A stretch of DNA of 64,000 bases from Streptomyces cylindrosporus (GCF_022698165.1 NZ_JALDAY010000024.1:27434-91433), one strand, 5' to 3'. Positions 1 through 7,167 are shown, numbered from the stretch's first letter. Translations and numbers: made by a program. The notes: generated by a model not told the origin, from the letters alone.

Positions 1-146
1 TTGGTGGGCGGAGGCTGCTTGATGAAGTCGAGGACATGCGCAGGCGCTGGGGCGCCGGGGGTGGCGACCAGCGCGTACAGCTCGTAGGCGTCGTCGGTCC
101 AGACGGCGGGGTTGCCGTGGCTCTCGCGGAACTCCAGGCCGGTCAT
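1..146 (-). CDS. Partial hypothetical protein (start present, 3' end off the left edge)
   Basis: Forty-eight codons are visible, beginning MTGLEFRESHGNP at an ATG that overlaps the TGA stop of the gene to its right (ATGA overlap). This shows it is the next cistron of the same minus-strand operon. No domain is recognisable in the visible part, and the product continues beyond the window. Confidence 0.7.
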   Translation of the reverse strand, partial: MTGLEFRESHGNPAVWTDDAYELYALVATPGAPAPAHVLDFIKQPPPT

Positions 147-595
147 CGCGCCTGCTCCGGGGTGGTGGGCACGGGCTGGGTTTCGCTGGTGTGGGGGAAG
201 GCGGTGCGGCCGTCGTCCATGTGGACGGTGAGGCGGCCGTTGGTGAGGTTGCTGCTGTGGACGGTTCCGGTGGCTCCGGCGGGGTGGCGGGTGCTGGCGG
301 CTTCGATGGGGGTGGTGAGTTGGATGCGCTGGCCGTGCAGGGGGGTGGGGCGGGCGGCGTTCCACAGTCGGTCCAGGCTCGGGGTGAGGAGGCGGTTGAG
401 GAGGCGGCGGGTGGTGTGGGCGATGCCGTATCCGGCGGTCATGGCGGCGAGGAGGGTGGTGAGGGTTTTCGGGCCGGGGAGGTTGTAGAGGGTGTAGCCG
501 GTGGTGGTGCCGAGGGCGGCGGCGGTGAGGTAGGTGCTGGCGTGGAGGGTTTCGAAGGCGAGTTGGGCTCGGGGCTTGAGGAGTGGCTTGTTCAC
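143..595 (-). CDS. Small two-pass membrane protein
   Basis: A 150-residue protein with a GTG start. It is preceded by AAAGGACC, spaced suitably as a ribosome binding site. The N-terminal half has two hydrophobic stretches (about residues 19-38 and 44-61) that look like membrane helices. The C-terminal half is soluble and contains HMDDGRTAFPH. It overlaps the downstream partial gene by four bases. No family is recognised; a phage membrane protein of unknown role is the fair description. Confidence 0.75.
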   Translation of the reverse strand: MNKPLLKPRAQLAFETLHASTYLTAAALGTTTGYTLYNLPGPKTLTTLLAAMTAGYGIAHTTRRLLNRLLTPSLDRLWNAARPTPLHGQRIQLTTPIEAASTRHPAGATGTVHSSNLTNGRLTVHMDDGRTAFPHTSETQPVPTTPEQAR

Positions 596-651
596 GGTGG
601 TCCTTTCTGGTGCGGTGCGGTGCGGCGGGTGGTTTCTGGGCTTGCGGGGGC

Positions 652-683
652 CCGATCAGCCGGGGCGGGTGGCGGCTGATCGG
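652..683 (-). terminator. Hairpin, 10-bp perfect stem
   Basis: CCGATCAGCC and GGCTGATCGG pair perfectly around a 12-base loop in the gap between two minus-strand genes. There is no T run, so it may be a GC-type terminator or an RNA-processing structure. Confidence 0.5.
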
Positions 684-736
684 ACTCCGGCGAGTCCAGC
701 GGGGCCCGGCAGGTCCGGACCCCGGGGGCGGGGTGG

Positions 737-919
737 TCAGGCGACGGTCCGCTCGACGACGAAGCCATCCGGCTGCGAGTGGCCGCGGACTTCCTCGACT
801 TCGGCACCGGGCGTCTGCCGCCAGAAGTCCTCGCTGTAGCCGCTGATGACGGTGTTGCCCTGCGGCGTCGTCACGCGGAACGCGATCTCTTCTCCGGTGT
901 CGGTGTCGCGACGGAACAT
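737..919 (-). CDS. Small hypothetical protein (60 aa)
   Basis: It begins MFRRDTDTGEEIAFRV at an ATG with GAAAGGACCGCCCC just upstream. Longer readings through this frame give arginine/proline-rich, non-protein-like sequence, so the start is well fixed. The product is acidic in its middle (GYSEDFWRQTPGAEVEEV). It has no recognised family. It lies in a minus-strand run of short genes with the HNH gene. Confidence 0.75.
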   Translation of the reverse strand: MFRRDTDTGEEIAFRVTTPQGNTVISGYSEDFWRQTPGAEVEEVRGHSQPDGFVVERTVA

Positions 920-942
920 GGGGCGGTCCTTTCGGGGCGGGG

Positions 943-1341
943 TCAGATGCCGTCGATGGCGGCGGATGTGTCGGATGCGAACTGGGCGAGGTCGGGGTGG
1001 GCGAGGACGAACGCGGTGGTCTCCCCGTTGAGTTGGGCGACCTTCTGCTGGTCGAGCGGGAGCGTGCGCAGGGCCGGGTTCGAGTCGGCGGTGGCGAGGC
1101 GGGCGATGAGCTGTCCGAGGGCGTTGACCACGTTGGTGCCGTCCGAGCCGCCCGCGACCGCGGCGATCAAGGTCTGCGTGGCGTCCAGCGTGTGCCGGTC
1201 CAGGGCGAGGTGGCGGATGCCGTCGCGGATCAAATCGATGCCGGGGTGGATGCCGTCCAGGTCGTCGAGGATCCCGGCGAGCTCCCCGTCGAGCGGAGGG
1301 ACGGCGTTGCCGGCGGCGTGGACACCGTGCGGGCCGTTCAC
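943..1341 (-). CDS. Hypothetical helical protein (132 aa)
   Basis: GTG start (MNGPHGVHAAG...), overlapping the end of the upstream gene by four bases, which indicates translational coupling. The sequence has long predicted helices with LIAAVAGG and LGQLIARLATA stretches and no membrane or signal segment. No family is recognised. Confidence 0.75.
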   Translation of the reverse strand: MNGPHGVHAAGNAVPPLDGELAGILDDLDGIHPGIDLIRDGIRHLALDRHTLDATQTLIAAVAGGSDGTNVVNALGQLIARLATADSNPALRTLPLDQQKVAQLNGETTAFVLAHPDLAQFASDTSAAIDGI

Positions 1342-1685
1342 AGCTCACCATCCTCGGAGCCGAGGAGCGTCGCAAAGCCGGTCAGGACGTCGTCGACGTC
1401 CGCGTCGGTGAGGTCGTCCTCGGCGAGCGGCAGCGGGGCCGCGGCCGGTTCGGCGCCCCCGGTGCAGTCCATGTAGTTGGAGAAGGAGATGACCGCGTCG
1501 ACGAGGCCGTCCTCGGCGGGCAGGGACAGGTTCGCGTCACCGATGTACGTGCCGTCCGCGAGGCGGAGGGTGACCATGAGGGCGGGGATGCCGTCCGGGT
1601 CGAGGTGCTGGAGCTGGTGGAGGAGGAGTTCGGCGAGTTCCCGCGGATTCGGGATGTGCGGCCTCTCCGGCGTCTGATCGGCCAT
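1338..1685 (-). CDS. Acidic hypothetical protein (115 aa)
   Basis: The ATG overlaps the TGA of the HNH gene (TGATG), so the true start is MADQTPERP rather than anything further upstream. The middle reads as a beta-rich domain (ALMVTLRLADGTYIGDANL). The C-terminus is strongly acidic (EDDLTDADVDDVL). Acidic small phage proteins are often regulators or host-takeover factors, but nothing specific can be claimed here. Confidence 0.75.
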   Translation of the reverse strand: MADQTPERPHIPNPRELAELLLHQLQHLDPDGIPALMVTLRLADGTYIGDANLSLPAEDGLVDAVISFSNYMDCTGGAEPAAAPLPLAEDDLTDADVDDVLTGFATLLGSEDGEL

Positions 1686-2071
1686 CACGCACCCCCCACC
1701 GGGACCACGGAGCGCTCTACCGGCGCCGCGTTCAGCTTGGTGAGGCGGTACACCAGGACGGCCAGGAGCGGCATGAACGCGGCGGGGATCTGGTCGCCCT
1801 TCGCCTGGTTGCACGGCTCGCAGGCCAGCACCAGGTTCCTCAGGCCGATGTTCTTCACCAGCCGGTTCGGGATGACGTGGTCCAGCGTCGCGTCCTGGTG
1901 GAAGTTGCGGAACTTGGCACCGCAGTAGGTGCACTTCTTGCCGTGGCGCCTGGCCAGAGCGCTGCGCTTGTCGGCCCGGTTGCAGATCCTCTTCCTGGAC
2001 CTTCCGGCGGCCTGGTACCAGGCGTCCGGCGCGGGCACGCAGCGCATGGCGATAGCGGTGGTGGCGGGCAT
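1685..2071 (-). CDS. HNH endonuclease
   Basis: A 128-residue protein with a complete HNH core. CTYC binds the structural metal, LDHVIPN carries the first histidine of the HNH box, and NLVLACEPCNQAKGD supplies the Asn, the second Cys pair and the terminal Lys/Asp. The N-terminal 45 residues are basic. Small HNH proteins in phages act in packaging (next to terminase) or as homing or nicking enzymes. No terminase is visible nearby, so its role is open. It is coupled on both sides to small genes of the same operon. Confidence 0.88.
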   Translation of the reverse strand: MPATTAIAMRCVPAPDAWYQAAGRSRKRICNRADKRSALARRHGKKCTYCGAKFRNFHQDATLDHVIPNRLVKNIGLRNLVLACEPCNQAKGDQIPAAFMPLLAVLVYRLTKLNAAPVERSVVPVGGA

Positions 2072-2253
2072 CAGACCGTCACCGCCTTCACGTCGAACGT
2101 GTCGGTGGCGAGGTTCATGACGACGGTGACGGTCAGGCCCTCGGCGCGGCGAGCGTCGGCGAACTCCTCCGCCGTCCAGCTGCCACGCGGGCCACCCGCC
2201 GGGAAGCGTTCGAGGACGGTGGTGGTCTGGGTGGGCGTGTCGGCGGCCATCAC
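2071..2253 (-). CDS. Small hypothetical protein (60 aa)
   Basis: Starts MMAADTPTQTTTV and overlaps both neighbours by a few bases. It contains a helix (SWTAEEFADARRAEG) followed by a beta-strand-like tail (LTVTVVMNLATDTFDVKAV). No recognised family; function unknown. Confidence 0.7.
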   Translation of the reverse strand: MMAADTPTQTTTVLERFPAGGPRGSWTAEEFADARRAEGLTVTVVMNLATDTFDVKAVTV

Positions 2254-2624
2254 AGGCTCACCGCCCGGCGGATCGTACGGACCAGACGGCTGGCCTTACG
2301 GCGCGCGCTCCGCGCCCGGTCGCCGGCCATGATGCCGATCTGAACGAACGGGCGAGCCTTGAAATCCGACCAGGCCAGCTGCCGCTGGGCGCGCTTCTCG
2401 CAACGCCGGGCGGCGCTGCGGTGCGCGGCCGCCAGCAGGTAGTACGAATCCCGGACGGCCGCCGCATCGGCGAGCTCGCCCCGCGAGACGGACAGCCGGG
2501 CCGCCGTGGCCTCAGCGCAGCGCATCCGGGCGTAGTGGAAGTTCGCGGTACGGGCGGGAACCTGGTGGACGTTGTCGACGAGGACGCTGGAACTGGTTGT
2601 CGATGCGCAAGTACCATCACGCAT
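2250..2624 (-). CDS. Basic hypothetical protein, first gene of the left operon
   Basis: A 124-residue product starting at an ATG preceded by AGGAGGT, one of the best ribosome binding sites in the window. The C-terminal half is very basic and helical (HRSAARRCEKRAQRQLAW and RSARRKASRLVRTIRR), which would suit nucleic-acid binding. It heads the minus operon and is divergent from the gene at 2788. No family is recognised. Confidence 0.75.
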   Translation of the reverse strand: MRDGTCASTTSSSVLVDNVHQVPARTANFHYARMRCAEATAARLSVSRGELADAAAVRDSYYLLAAAHRSAARRCEKRAQRQLAWSDFKARPFVQIGIMAGDRARSARRKASRLVRTIRRAVSL

Positions 2625-2695
2625 GGGTCGACCTCCTGGTGATGCAGGGGTTCGGCTGTCCGTTCCGGTGGTGAGACACCGGGCGGGACCGGGAG

Positions 2696-2728
2696 CCCCG
2701 GTCGGCCTGAGACCGACCGGGGTTTCTT
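2696..2728 (+). terminator. Hairpin followed by TTTCTT in the divergent intergenic region
   Basis: CCCCGGTCGG pairs with CCGACCGGGG across a 7-base loop and is followed by TTTCTT on the plus strand. Its position between divergent genes is odd. It would stop plus-strand read-through before the promoter at 2727-2755. Confidence 0.6.
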
Positions 2729-2755
2729 GCTGTACCGACAGTACGTGAGTACTGG
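2727..2755 (+). promoter_or_regulatory. Candidate promoter with overlapping palindrome
   Basis: TTGCTG, a 17-bp spacer and TACTGG match the shape of the other promoters in this window. The palindrome CAGTAC-GTGA-GTACTG (2739-2754) covers the -10 region, and a half-site AAGTACT follows at 2764. The palindrome is a likely repressor operator for the gene at 2788. Confidence 0.5.
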
Positions 2756-2787
2756 CGCATTGACAAGTACTAGGTAGGAGTGAGTTC

Positions 2788-3078
2788 ATGTCTTCAGCCG
2801 CAGAGAGGAGGGAAATCCCCGAGATGGTGACGTTCACGGAGATCGCCAAGCGTGTGACCGAGCGGAACCTGGTCTCAAGACCGATCACACGGCAAGGCGT
2901 CCGCCACATCGCAGAAACGGACCCGGCATGGCCGGTACCGCAAGAGCAGTGGATGAAGGTCGGTAACGCCTGGGCGATGCCCTGGGACCCCATTGAGGAG
3001 TTCTTCAGGCAGCGCACTTCGCGCGGGCGAGGCCCCAACAAGGTGCCGCGCCGACAGGCGGGTGACTCGGATGAGTAA
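2788..3078 (+). CDS. Small DNA-binding-like protein, relative of the gene at 4072
   Basis: A 96-residue protein with a GTAGGAG ribosome binding site. Residues about 12-75 read as a helix-turn-helix-type segment (TFTEIAKRVTERNLV then ITRQGVRHIAE), followed by a W-P and M-rich stretch and a basic tail (SRGRGPNKVPRR). The gene at 4072 shows the same pattern: IT-x-x-G-x-R-x-IA, then W-P, GN, a Phe-rich segment and RGRG. The two are probably diverged copies flanking the gntR gene. A role as an excisionase-like or regulatory DNA-binding protein is inferred, not shown. Confidence 0.75.
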   Translation: MSSAAERREIPEMVTFTEIAKRVTERNLVSRPITRQGVRHIAETDPAWPVPQEQWMKVGNAWAMPWDPIEEFFRQRTSRGRGPNKVPRRQAGDSDE

Positions 3079-3145
3079 AGCGCCCCAACAGGCACGTCGC
3101 CGCCTCCCCTACCTGCCGCACCGGCTTGCCCTGCTCGGGTCAGTA

Positions 3146-3164
3146 GAGCACTACTATAGTGCTC
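3146..3164. promoter_or_regulatory. Palindromic operator before gntR-type gene
   Basis: GAGCACTA-CTA-TAGTGCTC is a perfect inverted repeat 34 bases before the GntR start codon. The right arm contains TATAGT, a good -10 hexamer. Binding there would block transcription, consistent with GntR autoregulation. Confidence 0.7.
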
Positions 3165-3198
3165 ACACCAATACCTCGAGCGAGAAAGGGGCGTGCAC

Positions 3199-3927
3199 AT
3201 GAGCGGTAAGGCCGGATATGCCGAGATCGCCACCCACTACCGGCGGCTGATTTCGGACGGCACGCTCGTCCCTGGCGAGCCGATGCCGACGATGAAGGAC
3301 GTCTGTAAGCAGTTCGGCGTCGCGATCGCCACGGCCAATAGGGCGTTCCAGATCCTCAAGGCGGAACGCCTCACCGTGGGGAAGCCAGGCGTAGGCACCG
3401 TGGTGGCTGAACGGCCCCGCGTCGCCACGACGGCCGCGGCGCGCCTGAAGAGGATCGGCCGCACGGGCGACCCGTACGGCTACAAGGAGAAGTCCATCAA
3501 ACACACTGCGGCTCTGCGGTCAGCTGACGCGGCGGTGGCGGAGGCTCTCCACATCGATCTGCACGACGAGATCGTGCTGCGTACCCGCGTATTCGTGCGA
3601 GACACCACTCCGACAATCGCGGCCTTGTCCTGCATCCATGTGCGGGCTCTTGAAGCGGTCCCGGAGTTGCTCAGTACCGAGCCGATGGGTCGGTTCTGGC
3701 AGGAGATCTACACGGAGAGGACTGGTCGGACGGTCACCAAGTCGCCGGAGAGGCGGACCGCTCGCCTGGCCTCCCAGAACGAGCTGGACCTGCTGGAAGT
3801 GCGAGTGCCCGAGAGCGTTCCCGTGCCTGTTCTCATCTTGGTGAACGTGTTCCACGACGAGGATGGGCCGTTGGAGTACTGGGAGGACGTCTATGGGCCA
3901 TCGCTATGGCAATCAGACGACGAGTGA
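3199..3927 (+). CDS. GntR-family transcriptional regulator with UTRA effector domain
   Basis: A 242-residue protein. Residues about 5-70 form the winged HTH (AEIATHYRRLISDGTLVPG, PTMKDVCKQFGVAIATANRAF, then the wing GVGTVV). The remaining 150 residues match the UTRA fold (RTRVFVRDTTPT near the middle and PLEYWEDVY near the end), which binds a small-molecule effector in HutC-type GntR proteins. The ATG at 3199 is chosen over the GTG two codons earlier because GAAAGGGG is seven bases upstream. In Streptomyces integrative plasmids such regulators (KorSA type) control replication and transfer genes. Its place ahead of the HTH replication candidate suggests a similar job here. Confidence 0.9.
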   Translation: MSGKAGYAEIATHYRRLISDGTLVPGEPMPTMKDVCKQFGVAIATANRAFQILKAERLTVGKPGVGTVVAERPRVATTAAARLKRIGRTGDPYGYKEKSIKHTAALRSADAAVAEALHIDLHDEIVLRTRVFVRDTTPTIAALSCIHVRALEAVPELLSTEPMGRFWQEIYTERTGRTVTKSPERRTARLASQNELDLLEVRVPESVPVPVLILVNVFHDEDGPLEYWEDVYGPSLWQSDDE

Positions 3928-3969
3928 CTGAGGAGTGGGAGCAGATGGCTGACCAGCCCTGAACAGCAG

Positions 3970-4004
3970 AGACGGCCGAACCGAGTTGCCTCGGCCGACC
4001 GTCT
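3970..4004 (+). terminator. Imperfect hairpin after gntR
   Basis: AGACGG...CCGTCT with an internal CCGA/TCGG pairing forms a stem-loop 43 bases after the gntR stop. There is no T tract. Likely a weak terminator or attenuator. Confidence 0.4.
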
Positions 4005-4071
4005 CCACGCCGGCGCACTGCGAATGCGTCCCGGCTGCACAGAGAACCCCTTGAGGAAGAAGGATCTGTAC

Positions 4072-4392
4072 GTGTCGAGCGTATCTAAATCTTCGGAGCC
4101 ATCGAAGATTCCCAGTCATGGCGACCCCGCATCACCGGATGGAACGCCCCTGTTCGTCACCTTTAAGACCGGTGCTGCCCTACTTGTGGAACGCGGCCTG
4201 GTCGACAGCATCACGCCCGACGGCCTCCGCTACATCGCCCGTGAGGTGAAGTCGTGGCCATTCGGCGACACGCCGGGGAAGCTGCCGTACGGGAGAGTCG
4301 GCAACACCAGAACCATGGAGACCGGGACCTTCCTGTCGTACTTCCAGGACGGCCCACCTCGAGGCGGCAGAGGCCGCACGAGGAAGTCATGA
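4072..4392 (+). CDS. Small DNA-binding-like protein, relative of the gene at 2788
   Basis: A 106-residue product from a GTG (MSSVSKSSEPSK) with GAAGAAGG upstream. An ATG at 4024 is also in frame but lacks a good ribosome binding site. The segment SITPDGLRYIAREVKSWPFG, a GN, a Phe-rich stretch and the terminal GGRGRTRKS parallel the product at 2788. A plausible reading is a diverged duplicate pair under the intervening GntR regulator. The DNA target is unknown. Confidence 0.7.
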   Translation: MSSVSKSSEPSKIPSHGDPASPDGTPLFVTFKTGAALLVERGLVDSITPDGLRYIAREVKSWPFGDTPGKLPYGRVGNTRTMETGTFLSYFQDGPPRGGRGRTRKS

Positions 4393-4438
4393 ACGGCGCC
4401 CGGGCCTGGGTTTCGCAGACCTGCCCCGGACACGCAGA

Positions 4439-4476
4439 ACGGCCGGCGTGGAGTTCGCAGCTCCTCCACCGGCCGT
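4439..4476 (+). terminator. Strong hairpin terminator
   Basis: ACGGCCGG and CCGGCCGT close the stem, with GTGGAG/CTCCTCCAC pairing inside. It lies 47 bases after the stop of the gene at 4072. Confidence 0.6.
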
Positions 4477-4544
4477 CAAGCAAGACCAGCGGGGTGCAAG
4501 CCGCTGGGTTCATCGAGTCCCACCAAGCGAAAGGGGTCCCCGAA

Positions 4545-4622
4545 GTGAGGGTACCCGTACTAGTGAGCCTCACGGCAAGTGGCACCTGCGTGATCATCCG
4601 CACGGCGGGGGTGTCCGCATGA
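4545..4622 (+). CDS. Possible 25-residue leader peptide
   Basis: GTG start with GAAAGGGG eight bases upstream. The reading frame is MRVPVLVSLTASGTCVIIRT plus five residues, and its TGA overlaps the ATG of the HTH gene (ATGA). The peptide is hydrophobic. The overlap suggests translational coupling that sets expression of the downstream replication-type gene. It is too short to be certain. Confidence 0.45.
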   Translation: MRVPVLVSLTASGTCVIIRTAGVSA

Positions 4623-5158
4623 GCCTGTGGCCGATCCTGTGGGCCATCAACAGTGCGCCTGTGGCCGACGCCGAGGAGCGTCTGATCCTGGTGGCGCTGG
4701 CCGACCGGGCGTCCAGCGACGGGACTGATGCGTATCCGTCGAAGAAGTCGATCGCCCAGGTGGCGCTGATCGACGCGAAGACGGTGCAGCGCCGGCTGCG
4801 CACCCTGATGGAGCGCGGTCTGATCGCGGAGGGGAACCAGGATGCCGCCCGCCGGATCCCGGAGCACTTCCGGCCGACGGTGTACGACCTGCTGATCCCG
4901 TACTCCTGGTGGTCCCCGGCGGACATGGAGCGGGTGAACTCCGAGCGGGTCGGGCGAGGCCTTCGCCCTCTCACCCCGCAGGACCGGCCCGATCTGGCAG
5001 AGGCTCCGCCGCGGAAGGCACGGGCCGACAAGGGGAGGCGCCGGAAGAAGGCTGCAGCCGACGGGGGGACTACAAGTCCCCGGGGGGAGGACTCTGAGTC
5101 CCCCGGTCAAACCGGACAGGAGGGGGGGACTACAAGTCCCCCAAACCTCCCCTACTAA
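4619..5158 (+). CDS. Helix-turn-helix (replication-initiator type) protein, N-terminal part
   Basis: 179 residues beginning MSLWPILWAINSAPVADAEE. Residues about 18-75 form a winged HTH (ERLILVALADRASSDGTDAY, KSIAQVALIDAKTVQRRLRTLMERGLI), and the region YDLLIPYSWW is typical of the family. This is the start of a well-known Streptomyces HTH family that is normally one polypeptide of about 300 residues. Here it stops at TAA after GGTTSPPNLPY, and its C-terminal half continues in another frame at about 5160-5657. The low-complexity linker has repeated GGTTSP motifs encoded by DNA hairpins. Possibly a replication or regulatory protein; specific activity unproven. Confidence 0.8.
   Translation: MSLWPILWAINSAPVADAEERLILVALADRASSDGTDAYPSKKSIAQVALIDAKTVQRRLRTLMERGLIAEGNQDAARRIPEHFRPTVYDLLIPYSWWSPADMERVNSERVGRGLRPLTPQDRPDLAEAPPRKARADKGRRRKKAAADGGTTSPRGEDSESPGQTGQEGGTTSPPNLPY
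5065..5142. repeat. Three short inverted repeats inside the HTH gene
   Basis: GGGGACT-ACA-AGTCCCC occurs at 5065-5081 and, with one extra pair, at 5124-5142. A related GGACT-CTG-AGTCC lies at 5089-5101. They encode the GGTTSP and DSESP repeats of the linker. They could be protein-binding iterons or RNA hairpins as well as coding sequence. Confidence 0.7.
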
Positions 5159-5176
5159 CCCACCCCTGCAACCTCC

Positions 5177-5226
5177 CCGTCCTTCCGTCCCGGCCGACGA
5201 TGCTGCGGGAGCGGATGGAAGGACGG
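5177..5226 (+). repeat. Inverted repeat with 10-bp arms
   Basis: CCGTCCTTCC pairs with GGAAGGACGG across a 30-base loop. It lies just after the premature stop of the HTH gene. Confidence 0.55.
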
Positions 5227-5267
5227 ACGGCGCATCAGTCCCCCGTCGAATCGTCAGGAATCCGGGC

Positions 5268-5657
5268 GTGGATCTGTTGGTGGCGATCGGCGCCGAGAAA
5301 CCAGAGTTCCTTCTGACCGGACAAACGCTGCGGGATCAGGGGATGGCCGTGGCCGGCATGCTGGCGTCGGGTTGGACGCCGGAGCAGCTGCGCCAGGTGA
5401 TTGCCGGACGGCCGTTGCCGGACGAGATCACGACGACCGTCGGGGCGATCATCTCGGGCCGGATTCGGCAGGCGTTGTCTGGTCCGGTCCCCGAGACCGT
5501 GGGGGCCGGCACGTACATGTCGGCGATGTCAGTGGGCGTCGCTACGCTCCCCCGTCAGACCGTCATCCCCTTGCAGAACTGTGATCGCTGCGACCACGCC
5601 TTCCGGTCACCTCAGCCGGGCTTGTGTCCCGGTTGCCGAGAGGACGTGACTGCCTGA
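5268..5657 (+). pseudogene. C-terminal half of the HTH protein in a shifted frame
   Basis: The translated piece (VDLLVAIGAEKPEFLLTGQT, then GMLASGWTPEQLRQVIAGRPLP and a zinc-ribbon tail CDRCDHAF...CPGC) is the familiar C-terminal domain of the same HTH family. The frame is open back through PPLQPPRPSVPADD to about 5142, so a single +1 change near 5140-5156 would fuse it to the upstream part. The GTG at 5268 has no ribosome binding site. It is therefore either a frameshifted gene, a sequencing indel or a programmed +1 shift, rather than an independent gene. Confidence 0.65.
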
Positions 5658-6298
5658 TGGGCCAGACCTTCAGCGTGCACATCGACGTGGCCGGCCACCG
5701 CATCCCCGGCACGTGGTGGGCATGGGGCGGAGCCACCCAGGGAGGGGAACGCAGCGAATCCCCCAGCTACGGCACAGAGGTTGAAGTTCCCGCCGTCATC
5801 GAGCTGCTGGACCTGGTTGTCGCAGGCGCCGTATCGGCTGAGGAGGCTCGCAACGTCCTCAACCACATCGCCACAACGATCAACGAGAAGATGCGCGACG
5901 GGTACTCCAAGTACTTGTCGTTCGACGAACTCGACGACCAGACGGAAGACGCTCCCCAGCAGCCGAAGCAGCCCGCGCCAGCTCCCACGCTGGACGAACG
6001 CTGGGTGTACGCCGTGTCGTCCGAGACTGATCCAAGAGCCATAAAGATCGGCGTCGCCACGGACATTCCGAGGCGGCTGAGGTCGCTACAAGTGGGATGC
6101 CCGTCCCCGATCTTGCTGCGCTGGAGTGAACGCGGCGGGTACCCGCTGGAGCGGCATCTGCACAATACGTTCGCGGATCGGAGGATCAGTGGCGAGTGGT
6201 TCGACTTCCGCGATGTCGCAGACCCCGTGAAAGAGATCGACGCTGCTGCGAGGGCCTTCCTTCGCCAGTTCGAGGGCGATGAGCCTGACGCAGCCTGA
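5657..6298 (+). CDS. GIY-YIG / T5orf172-type nuclease-fold protein
   Basis: 213 residues starting MGQTFSVHIDV at an ATG overlapping the preceding TGA (TGATG). The N-terminal 75 residues are a separate alpha/beta segment, followed by a proline-rich linker. Residues about 118-190 match the T5orf172 (GIY-YIG superfamily) domain: WVYAVSS, AIKIGVATDIPRRLRSLQ, PLERHLHNTF and GEWFDF. Members bind or cut DNA and occur in phages as homing or unknown-function nucleases. Coupling to the HTH reading frame suggests co-expression. Confidence 0.82.
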   Translation: MGQTFSVHIDVAGHRIPGTWWAWGGATQGGERSESPSYGTEVEVPAVIELLDLVVAGAVSAEEARNVLNHIATTINEKMRDGYSKYLSFDELDDQTEDAPQQPKQPAPAPTLDERWVYAVSSETDPRAIKIGVATDIPRRLRSLQVGCPSPILLRWSERGGYPLERHLHNTFADRRISGEWFDFRDVADPVKEIDAAARAFLRQFEGDEPDAA

Positions 6299-6353
6299 CC
6301 GACCGCGCGGCGTCTCGGGTCTTCGGGTCTGGGGCGCCCATCACGCGGGACCT

Positions 6354-6383
6354 ATTGCTTAGCAATGAGATAGGGGTTACGGT
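6354..6383 (+). promoter_or_regulatory. Promoter/operator copy A (ATTGCTTAGCAAT family)
   Basis: TTGCTT (6355-6360), 17 bases (AGCAATGAGATAGGGGT) and TACGGT (6378-6383). The palindrome ATTGCTTAGCAAT spans the -35. The layout is identical in four other places in the window, so this is a shared regulatory block. Confidence 0.85.
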
Positions 6384-6522
6384 GGTCGTACCGCCCCGGG
6401 GGTTCAACCCCTCGAAGGACATTCCCCCCGGGTGCGGGCCCTACACGAACCTCCCCGAAGGGAAGGCCCGCGTGCGCAGTCTGGACCGTCCAGCCGCACC
6501 AGCCTTCCCAACGGGGGACACC

Positions 6523-6690
6523 GTGACCGAGAACCACCTGCACAACGACCGATTCCCGACCGACCCGCGCACCCTGATGTTCGTCATCACGACATGCGCG
6601 GCGCTCTCCCTGCTCCTGCCCACCGACCGGGTGCAGTCGTTCACCGGTCTCCTCGGTATCGCTCTCGCCCTGCTTCCGGGAAGGAGGTGA
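6523..6690 (+). CDS. Small two-helix membrane protein (55 aa)
   Basis: GTG start with CGGGGGAC upstream. The longer frame that begins at 6355 lies inside the promoter and is not used. The peptide has two hydrophobic segments (FVITTCAALSLLLP and FTGLLGIALALLP) joined by a short polar turn. It is the first gene of a transcript from promoter copy A, with a leader of about 130 bases. Function unknown. Confidence 0.65.
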   Translation: MTENHLHNDRFPTDPRTLMFVITTCAALSLLLPTDRVQSFTGLLGIALALLPGRR

Positions 6691-6701
6691 ACGTGTACCG
6701 C

Positions 6702-6767
6702 CCGGCCGTGCCCCCATGACGGCCGGCACCCCACGGCCCGGCTGTCCTCCCCTCTGGCAGCCGGGCC
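6702..6767 (+). terminator. Two successive GC-rich hairpins
   Basis: CCGGCCGT/ACGGCCGG (6702-6726) is followed by GGCCCGGCTG/CAGCCGGGCC (6735-6767). They lie between the gene at 6523 and the one at 6822. Likely a tandem terminator; there is no T run. Confidence 0.55.
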
Positions 6768-6821
6768 CGCGACATAACCGCGACACTGACCTGAGACCCT
6801 CCCCGCGAAAGGAGACCCGAC

Positions 6822-7064
6822 ATGGACCAGCGGGAAACCCTCGGATACGCCCTCTACCGGTGGGACGACACCACCACCCCCACCCGAACCGACCACCACT
6901 ACCTCGAAGCCGCCGGACTCGCCATCACCCACGGCGGCGCCAACCTCGACTCCTTCGACCAGCTCGTCGAAAACGTGTCCCTGTGGGACGCGGCCGCCGG
7001 CCCGATCCCCGAGCGGCGCCGCGCCGACTACCTCGAGCTGGCCGACATCCTCATGAAGCGCTGA
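6822..7064 (+). CDS. Hypothetical protein (80 aa)
   Basis: ATG with a clear AAAGGAGA ribosome binding site. The product is soluble and acidic (TLGYALYRWDD, NLDSFDQLVENVSLWD, ADYLELADILMKR). Codon bias and the start context support it as a real gene. No family is recognised. Confidence 0.75.
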   Translation: MDQRETLGYALYRWDDTTTPTRTDHHYLEAAGLAITHGGANLDSFDQLVENVSLWDAAAGPIPERRRADYLELADILMKR

Positions 7065-7167
7065 AGGCCTTTCACTTCCTGGCCCTGGCCGCCGTGCTCC
7101 TGGCGACCGGGGCCTTGCCGTGTCGTGGGCCCGGTACGATCCCGCCCAAGCAACCTCCGGGGGATTC

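Noticed and set aside
5065..5142. GGGGACT-ACA-AGTCCCC repeats as a CRISPR array
   Set aside because: Only three short hairpins with variable spacing inside a coding linker; no spacers or cas genes.
6355..6522. ATG at 6355 as the start of the small membrane protein
   Set aside because: It lies inside the -35/-10 region of promoter copy A; the GTG at 6523 has a ribosome binding site.
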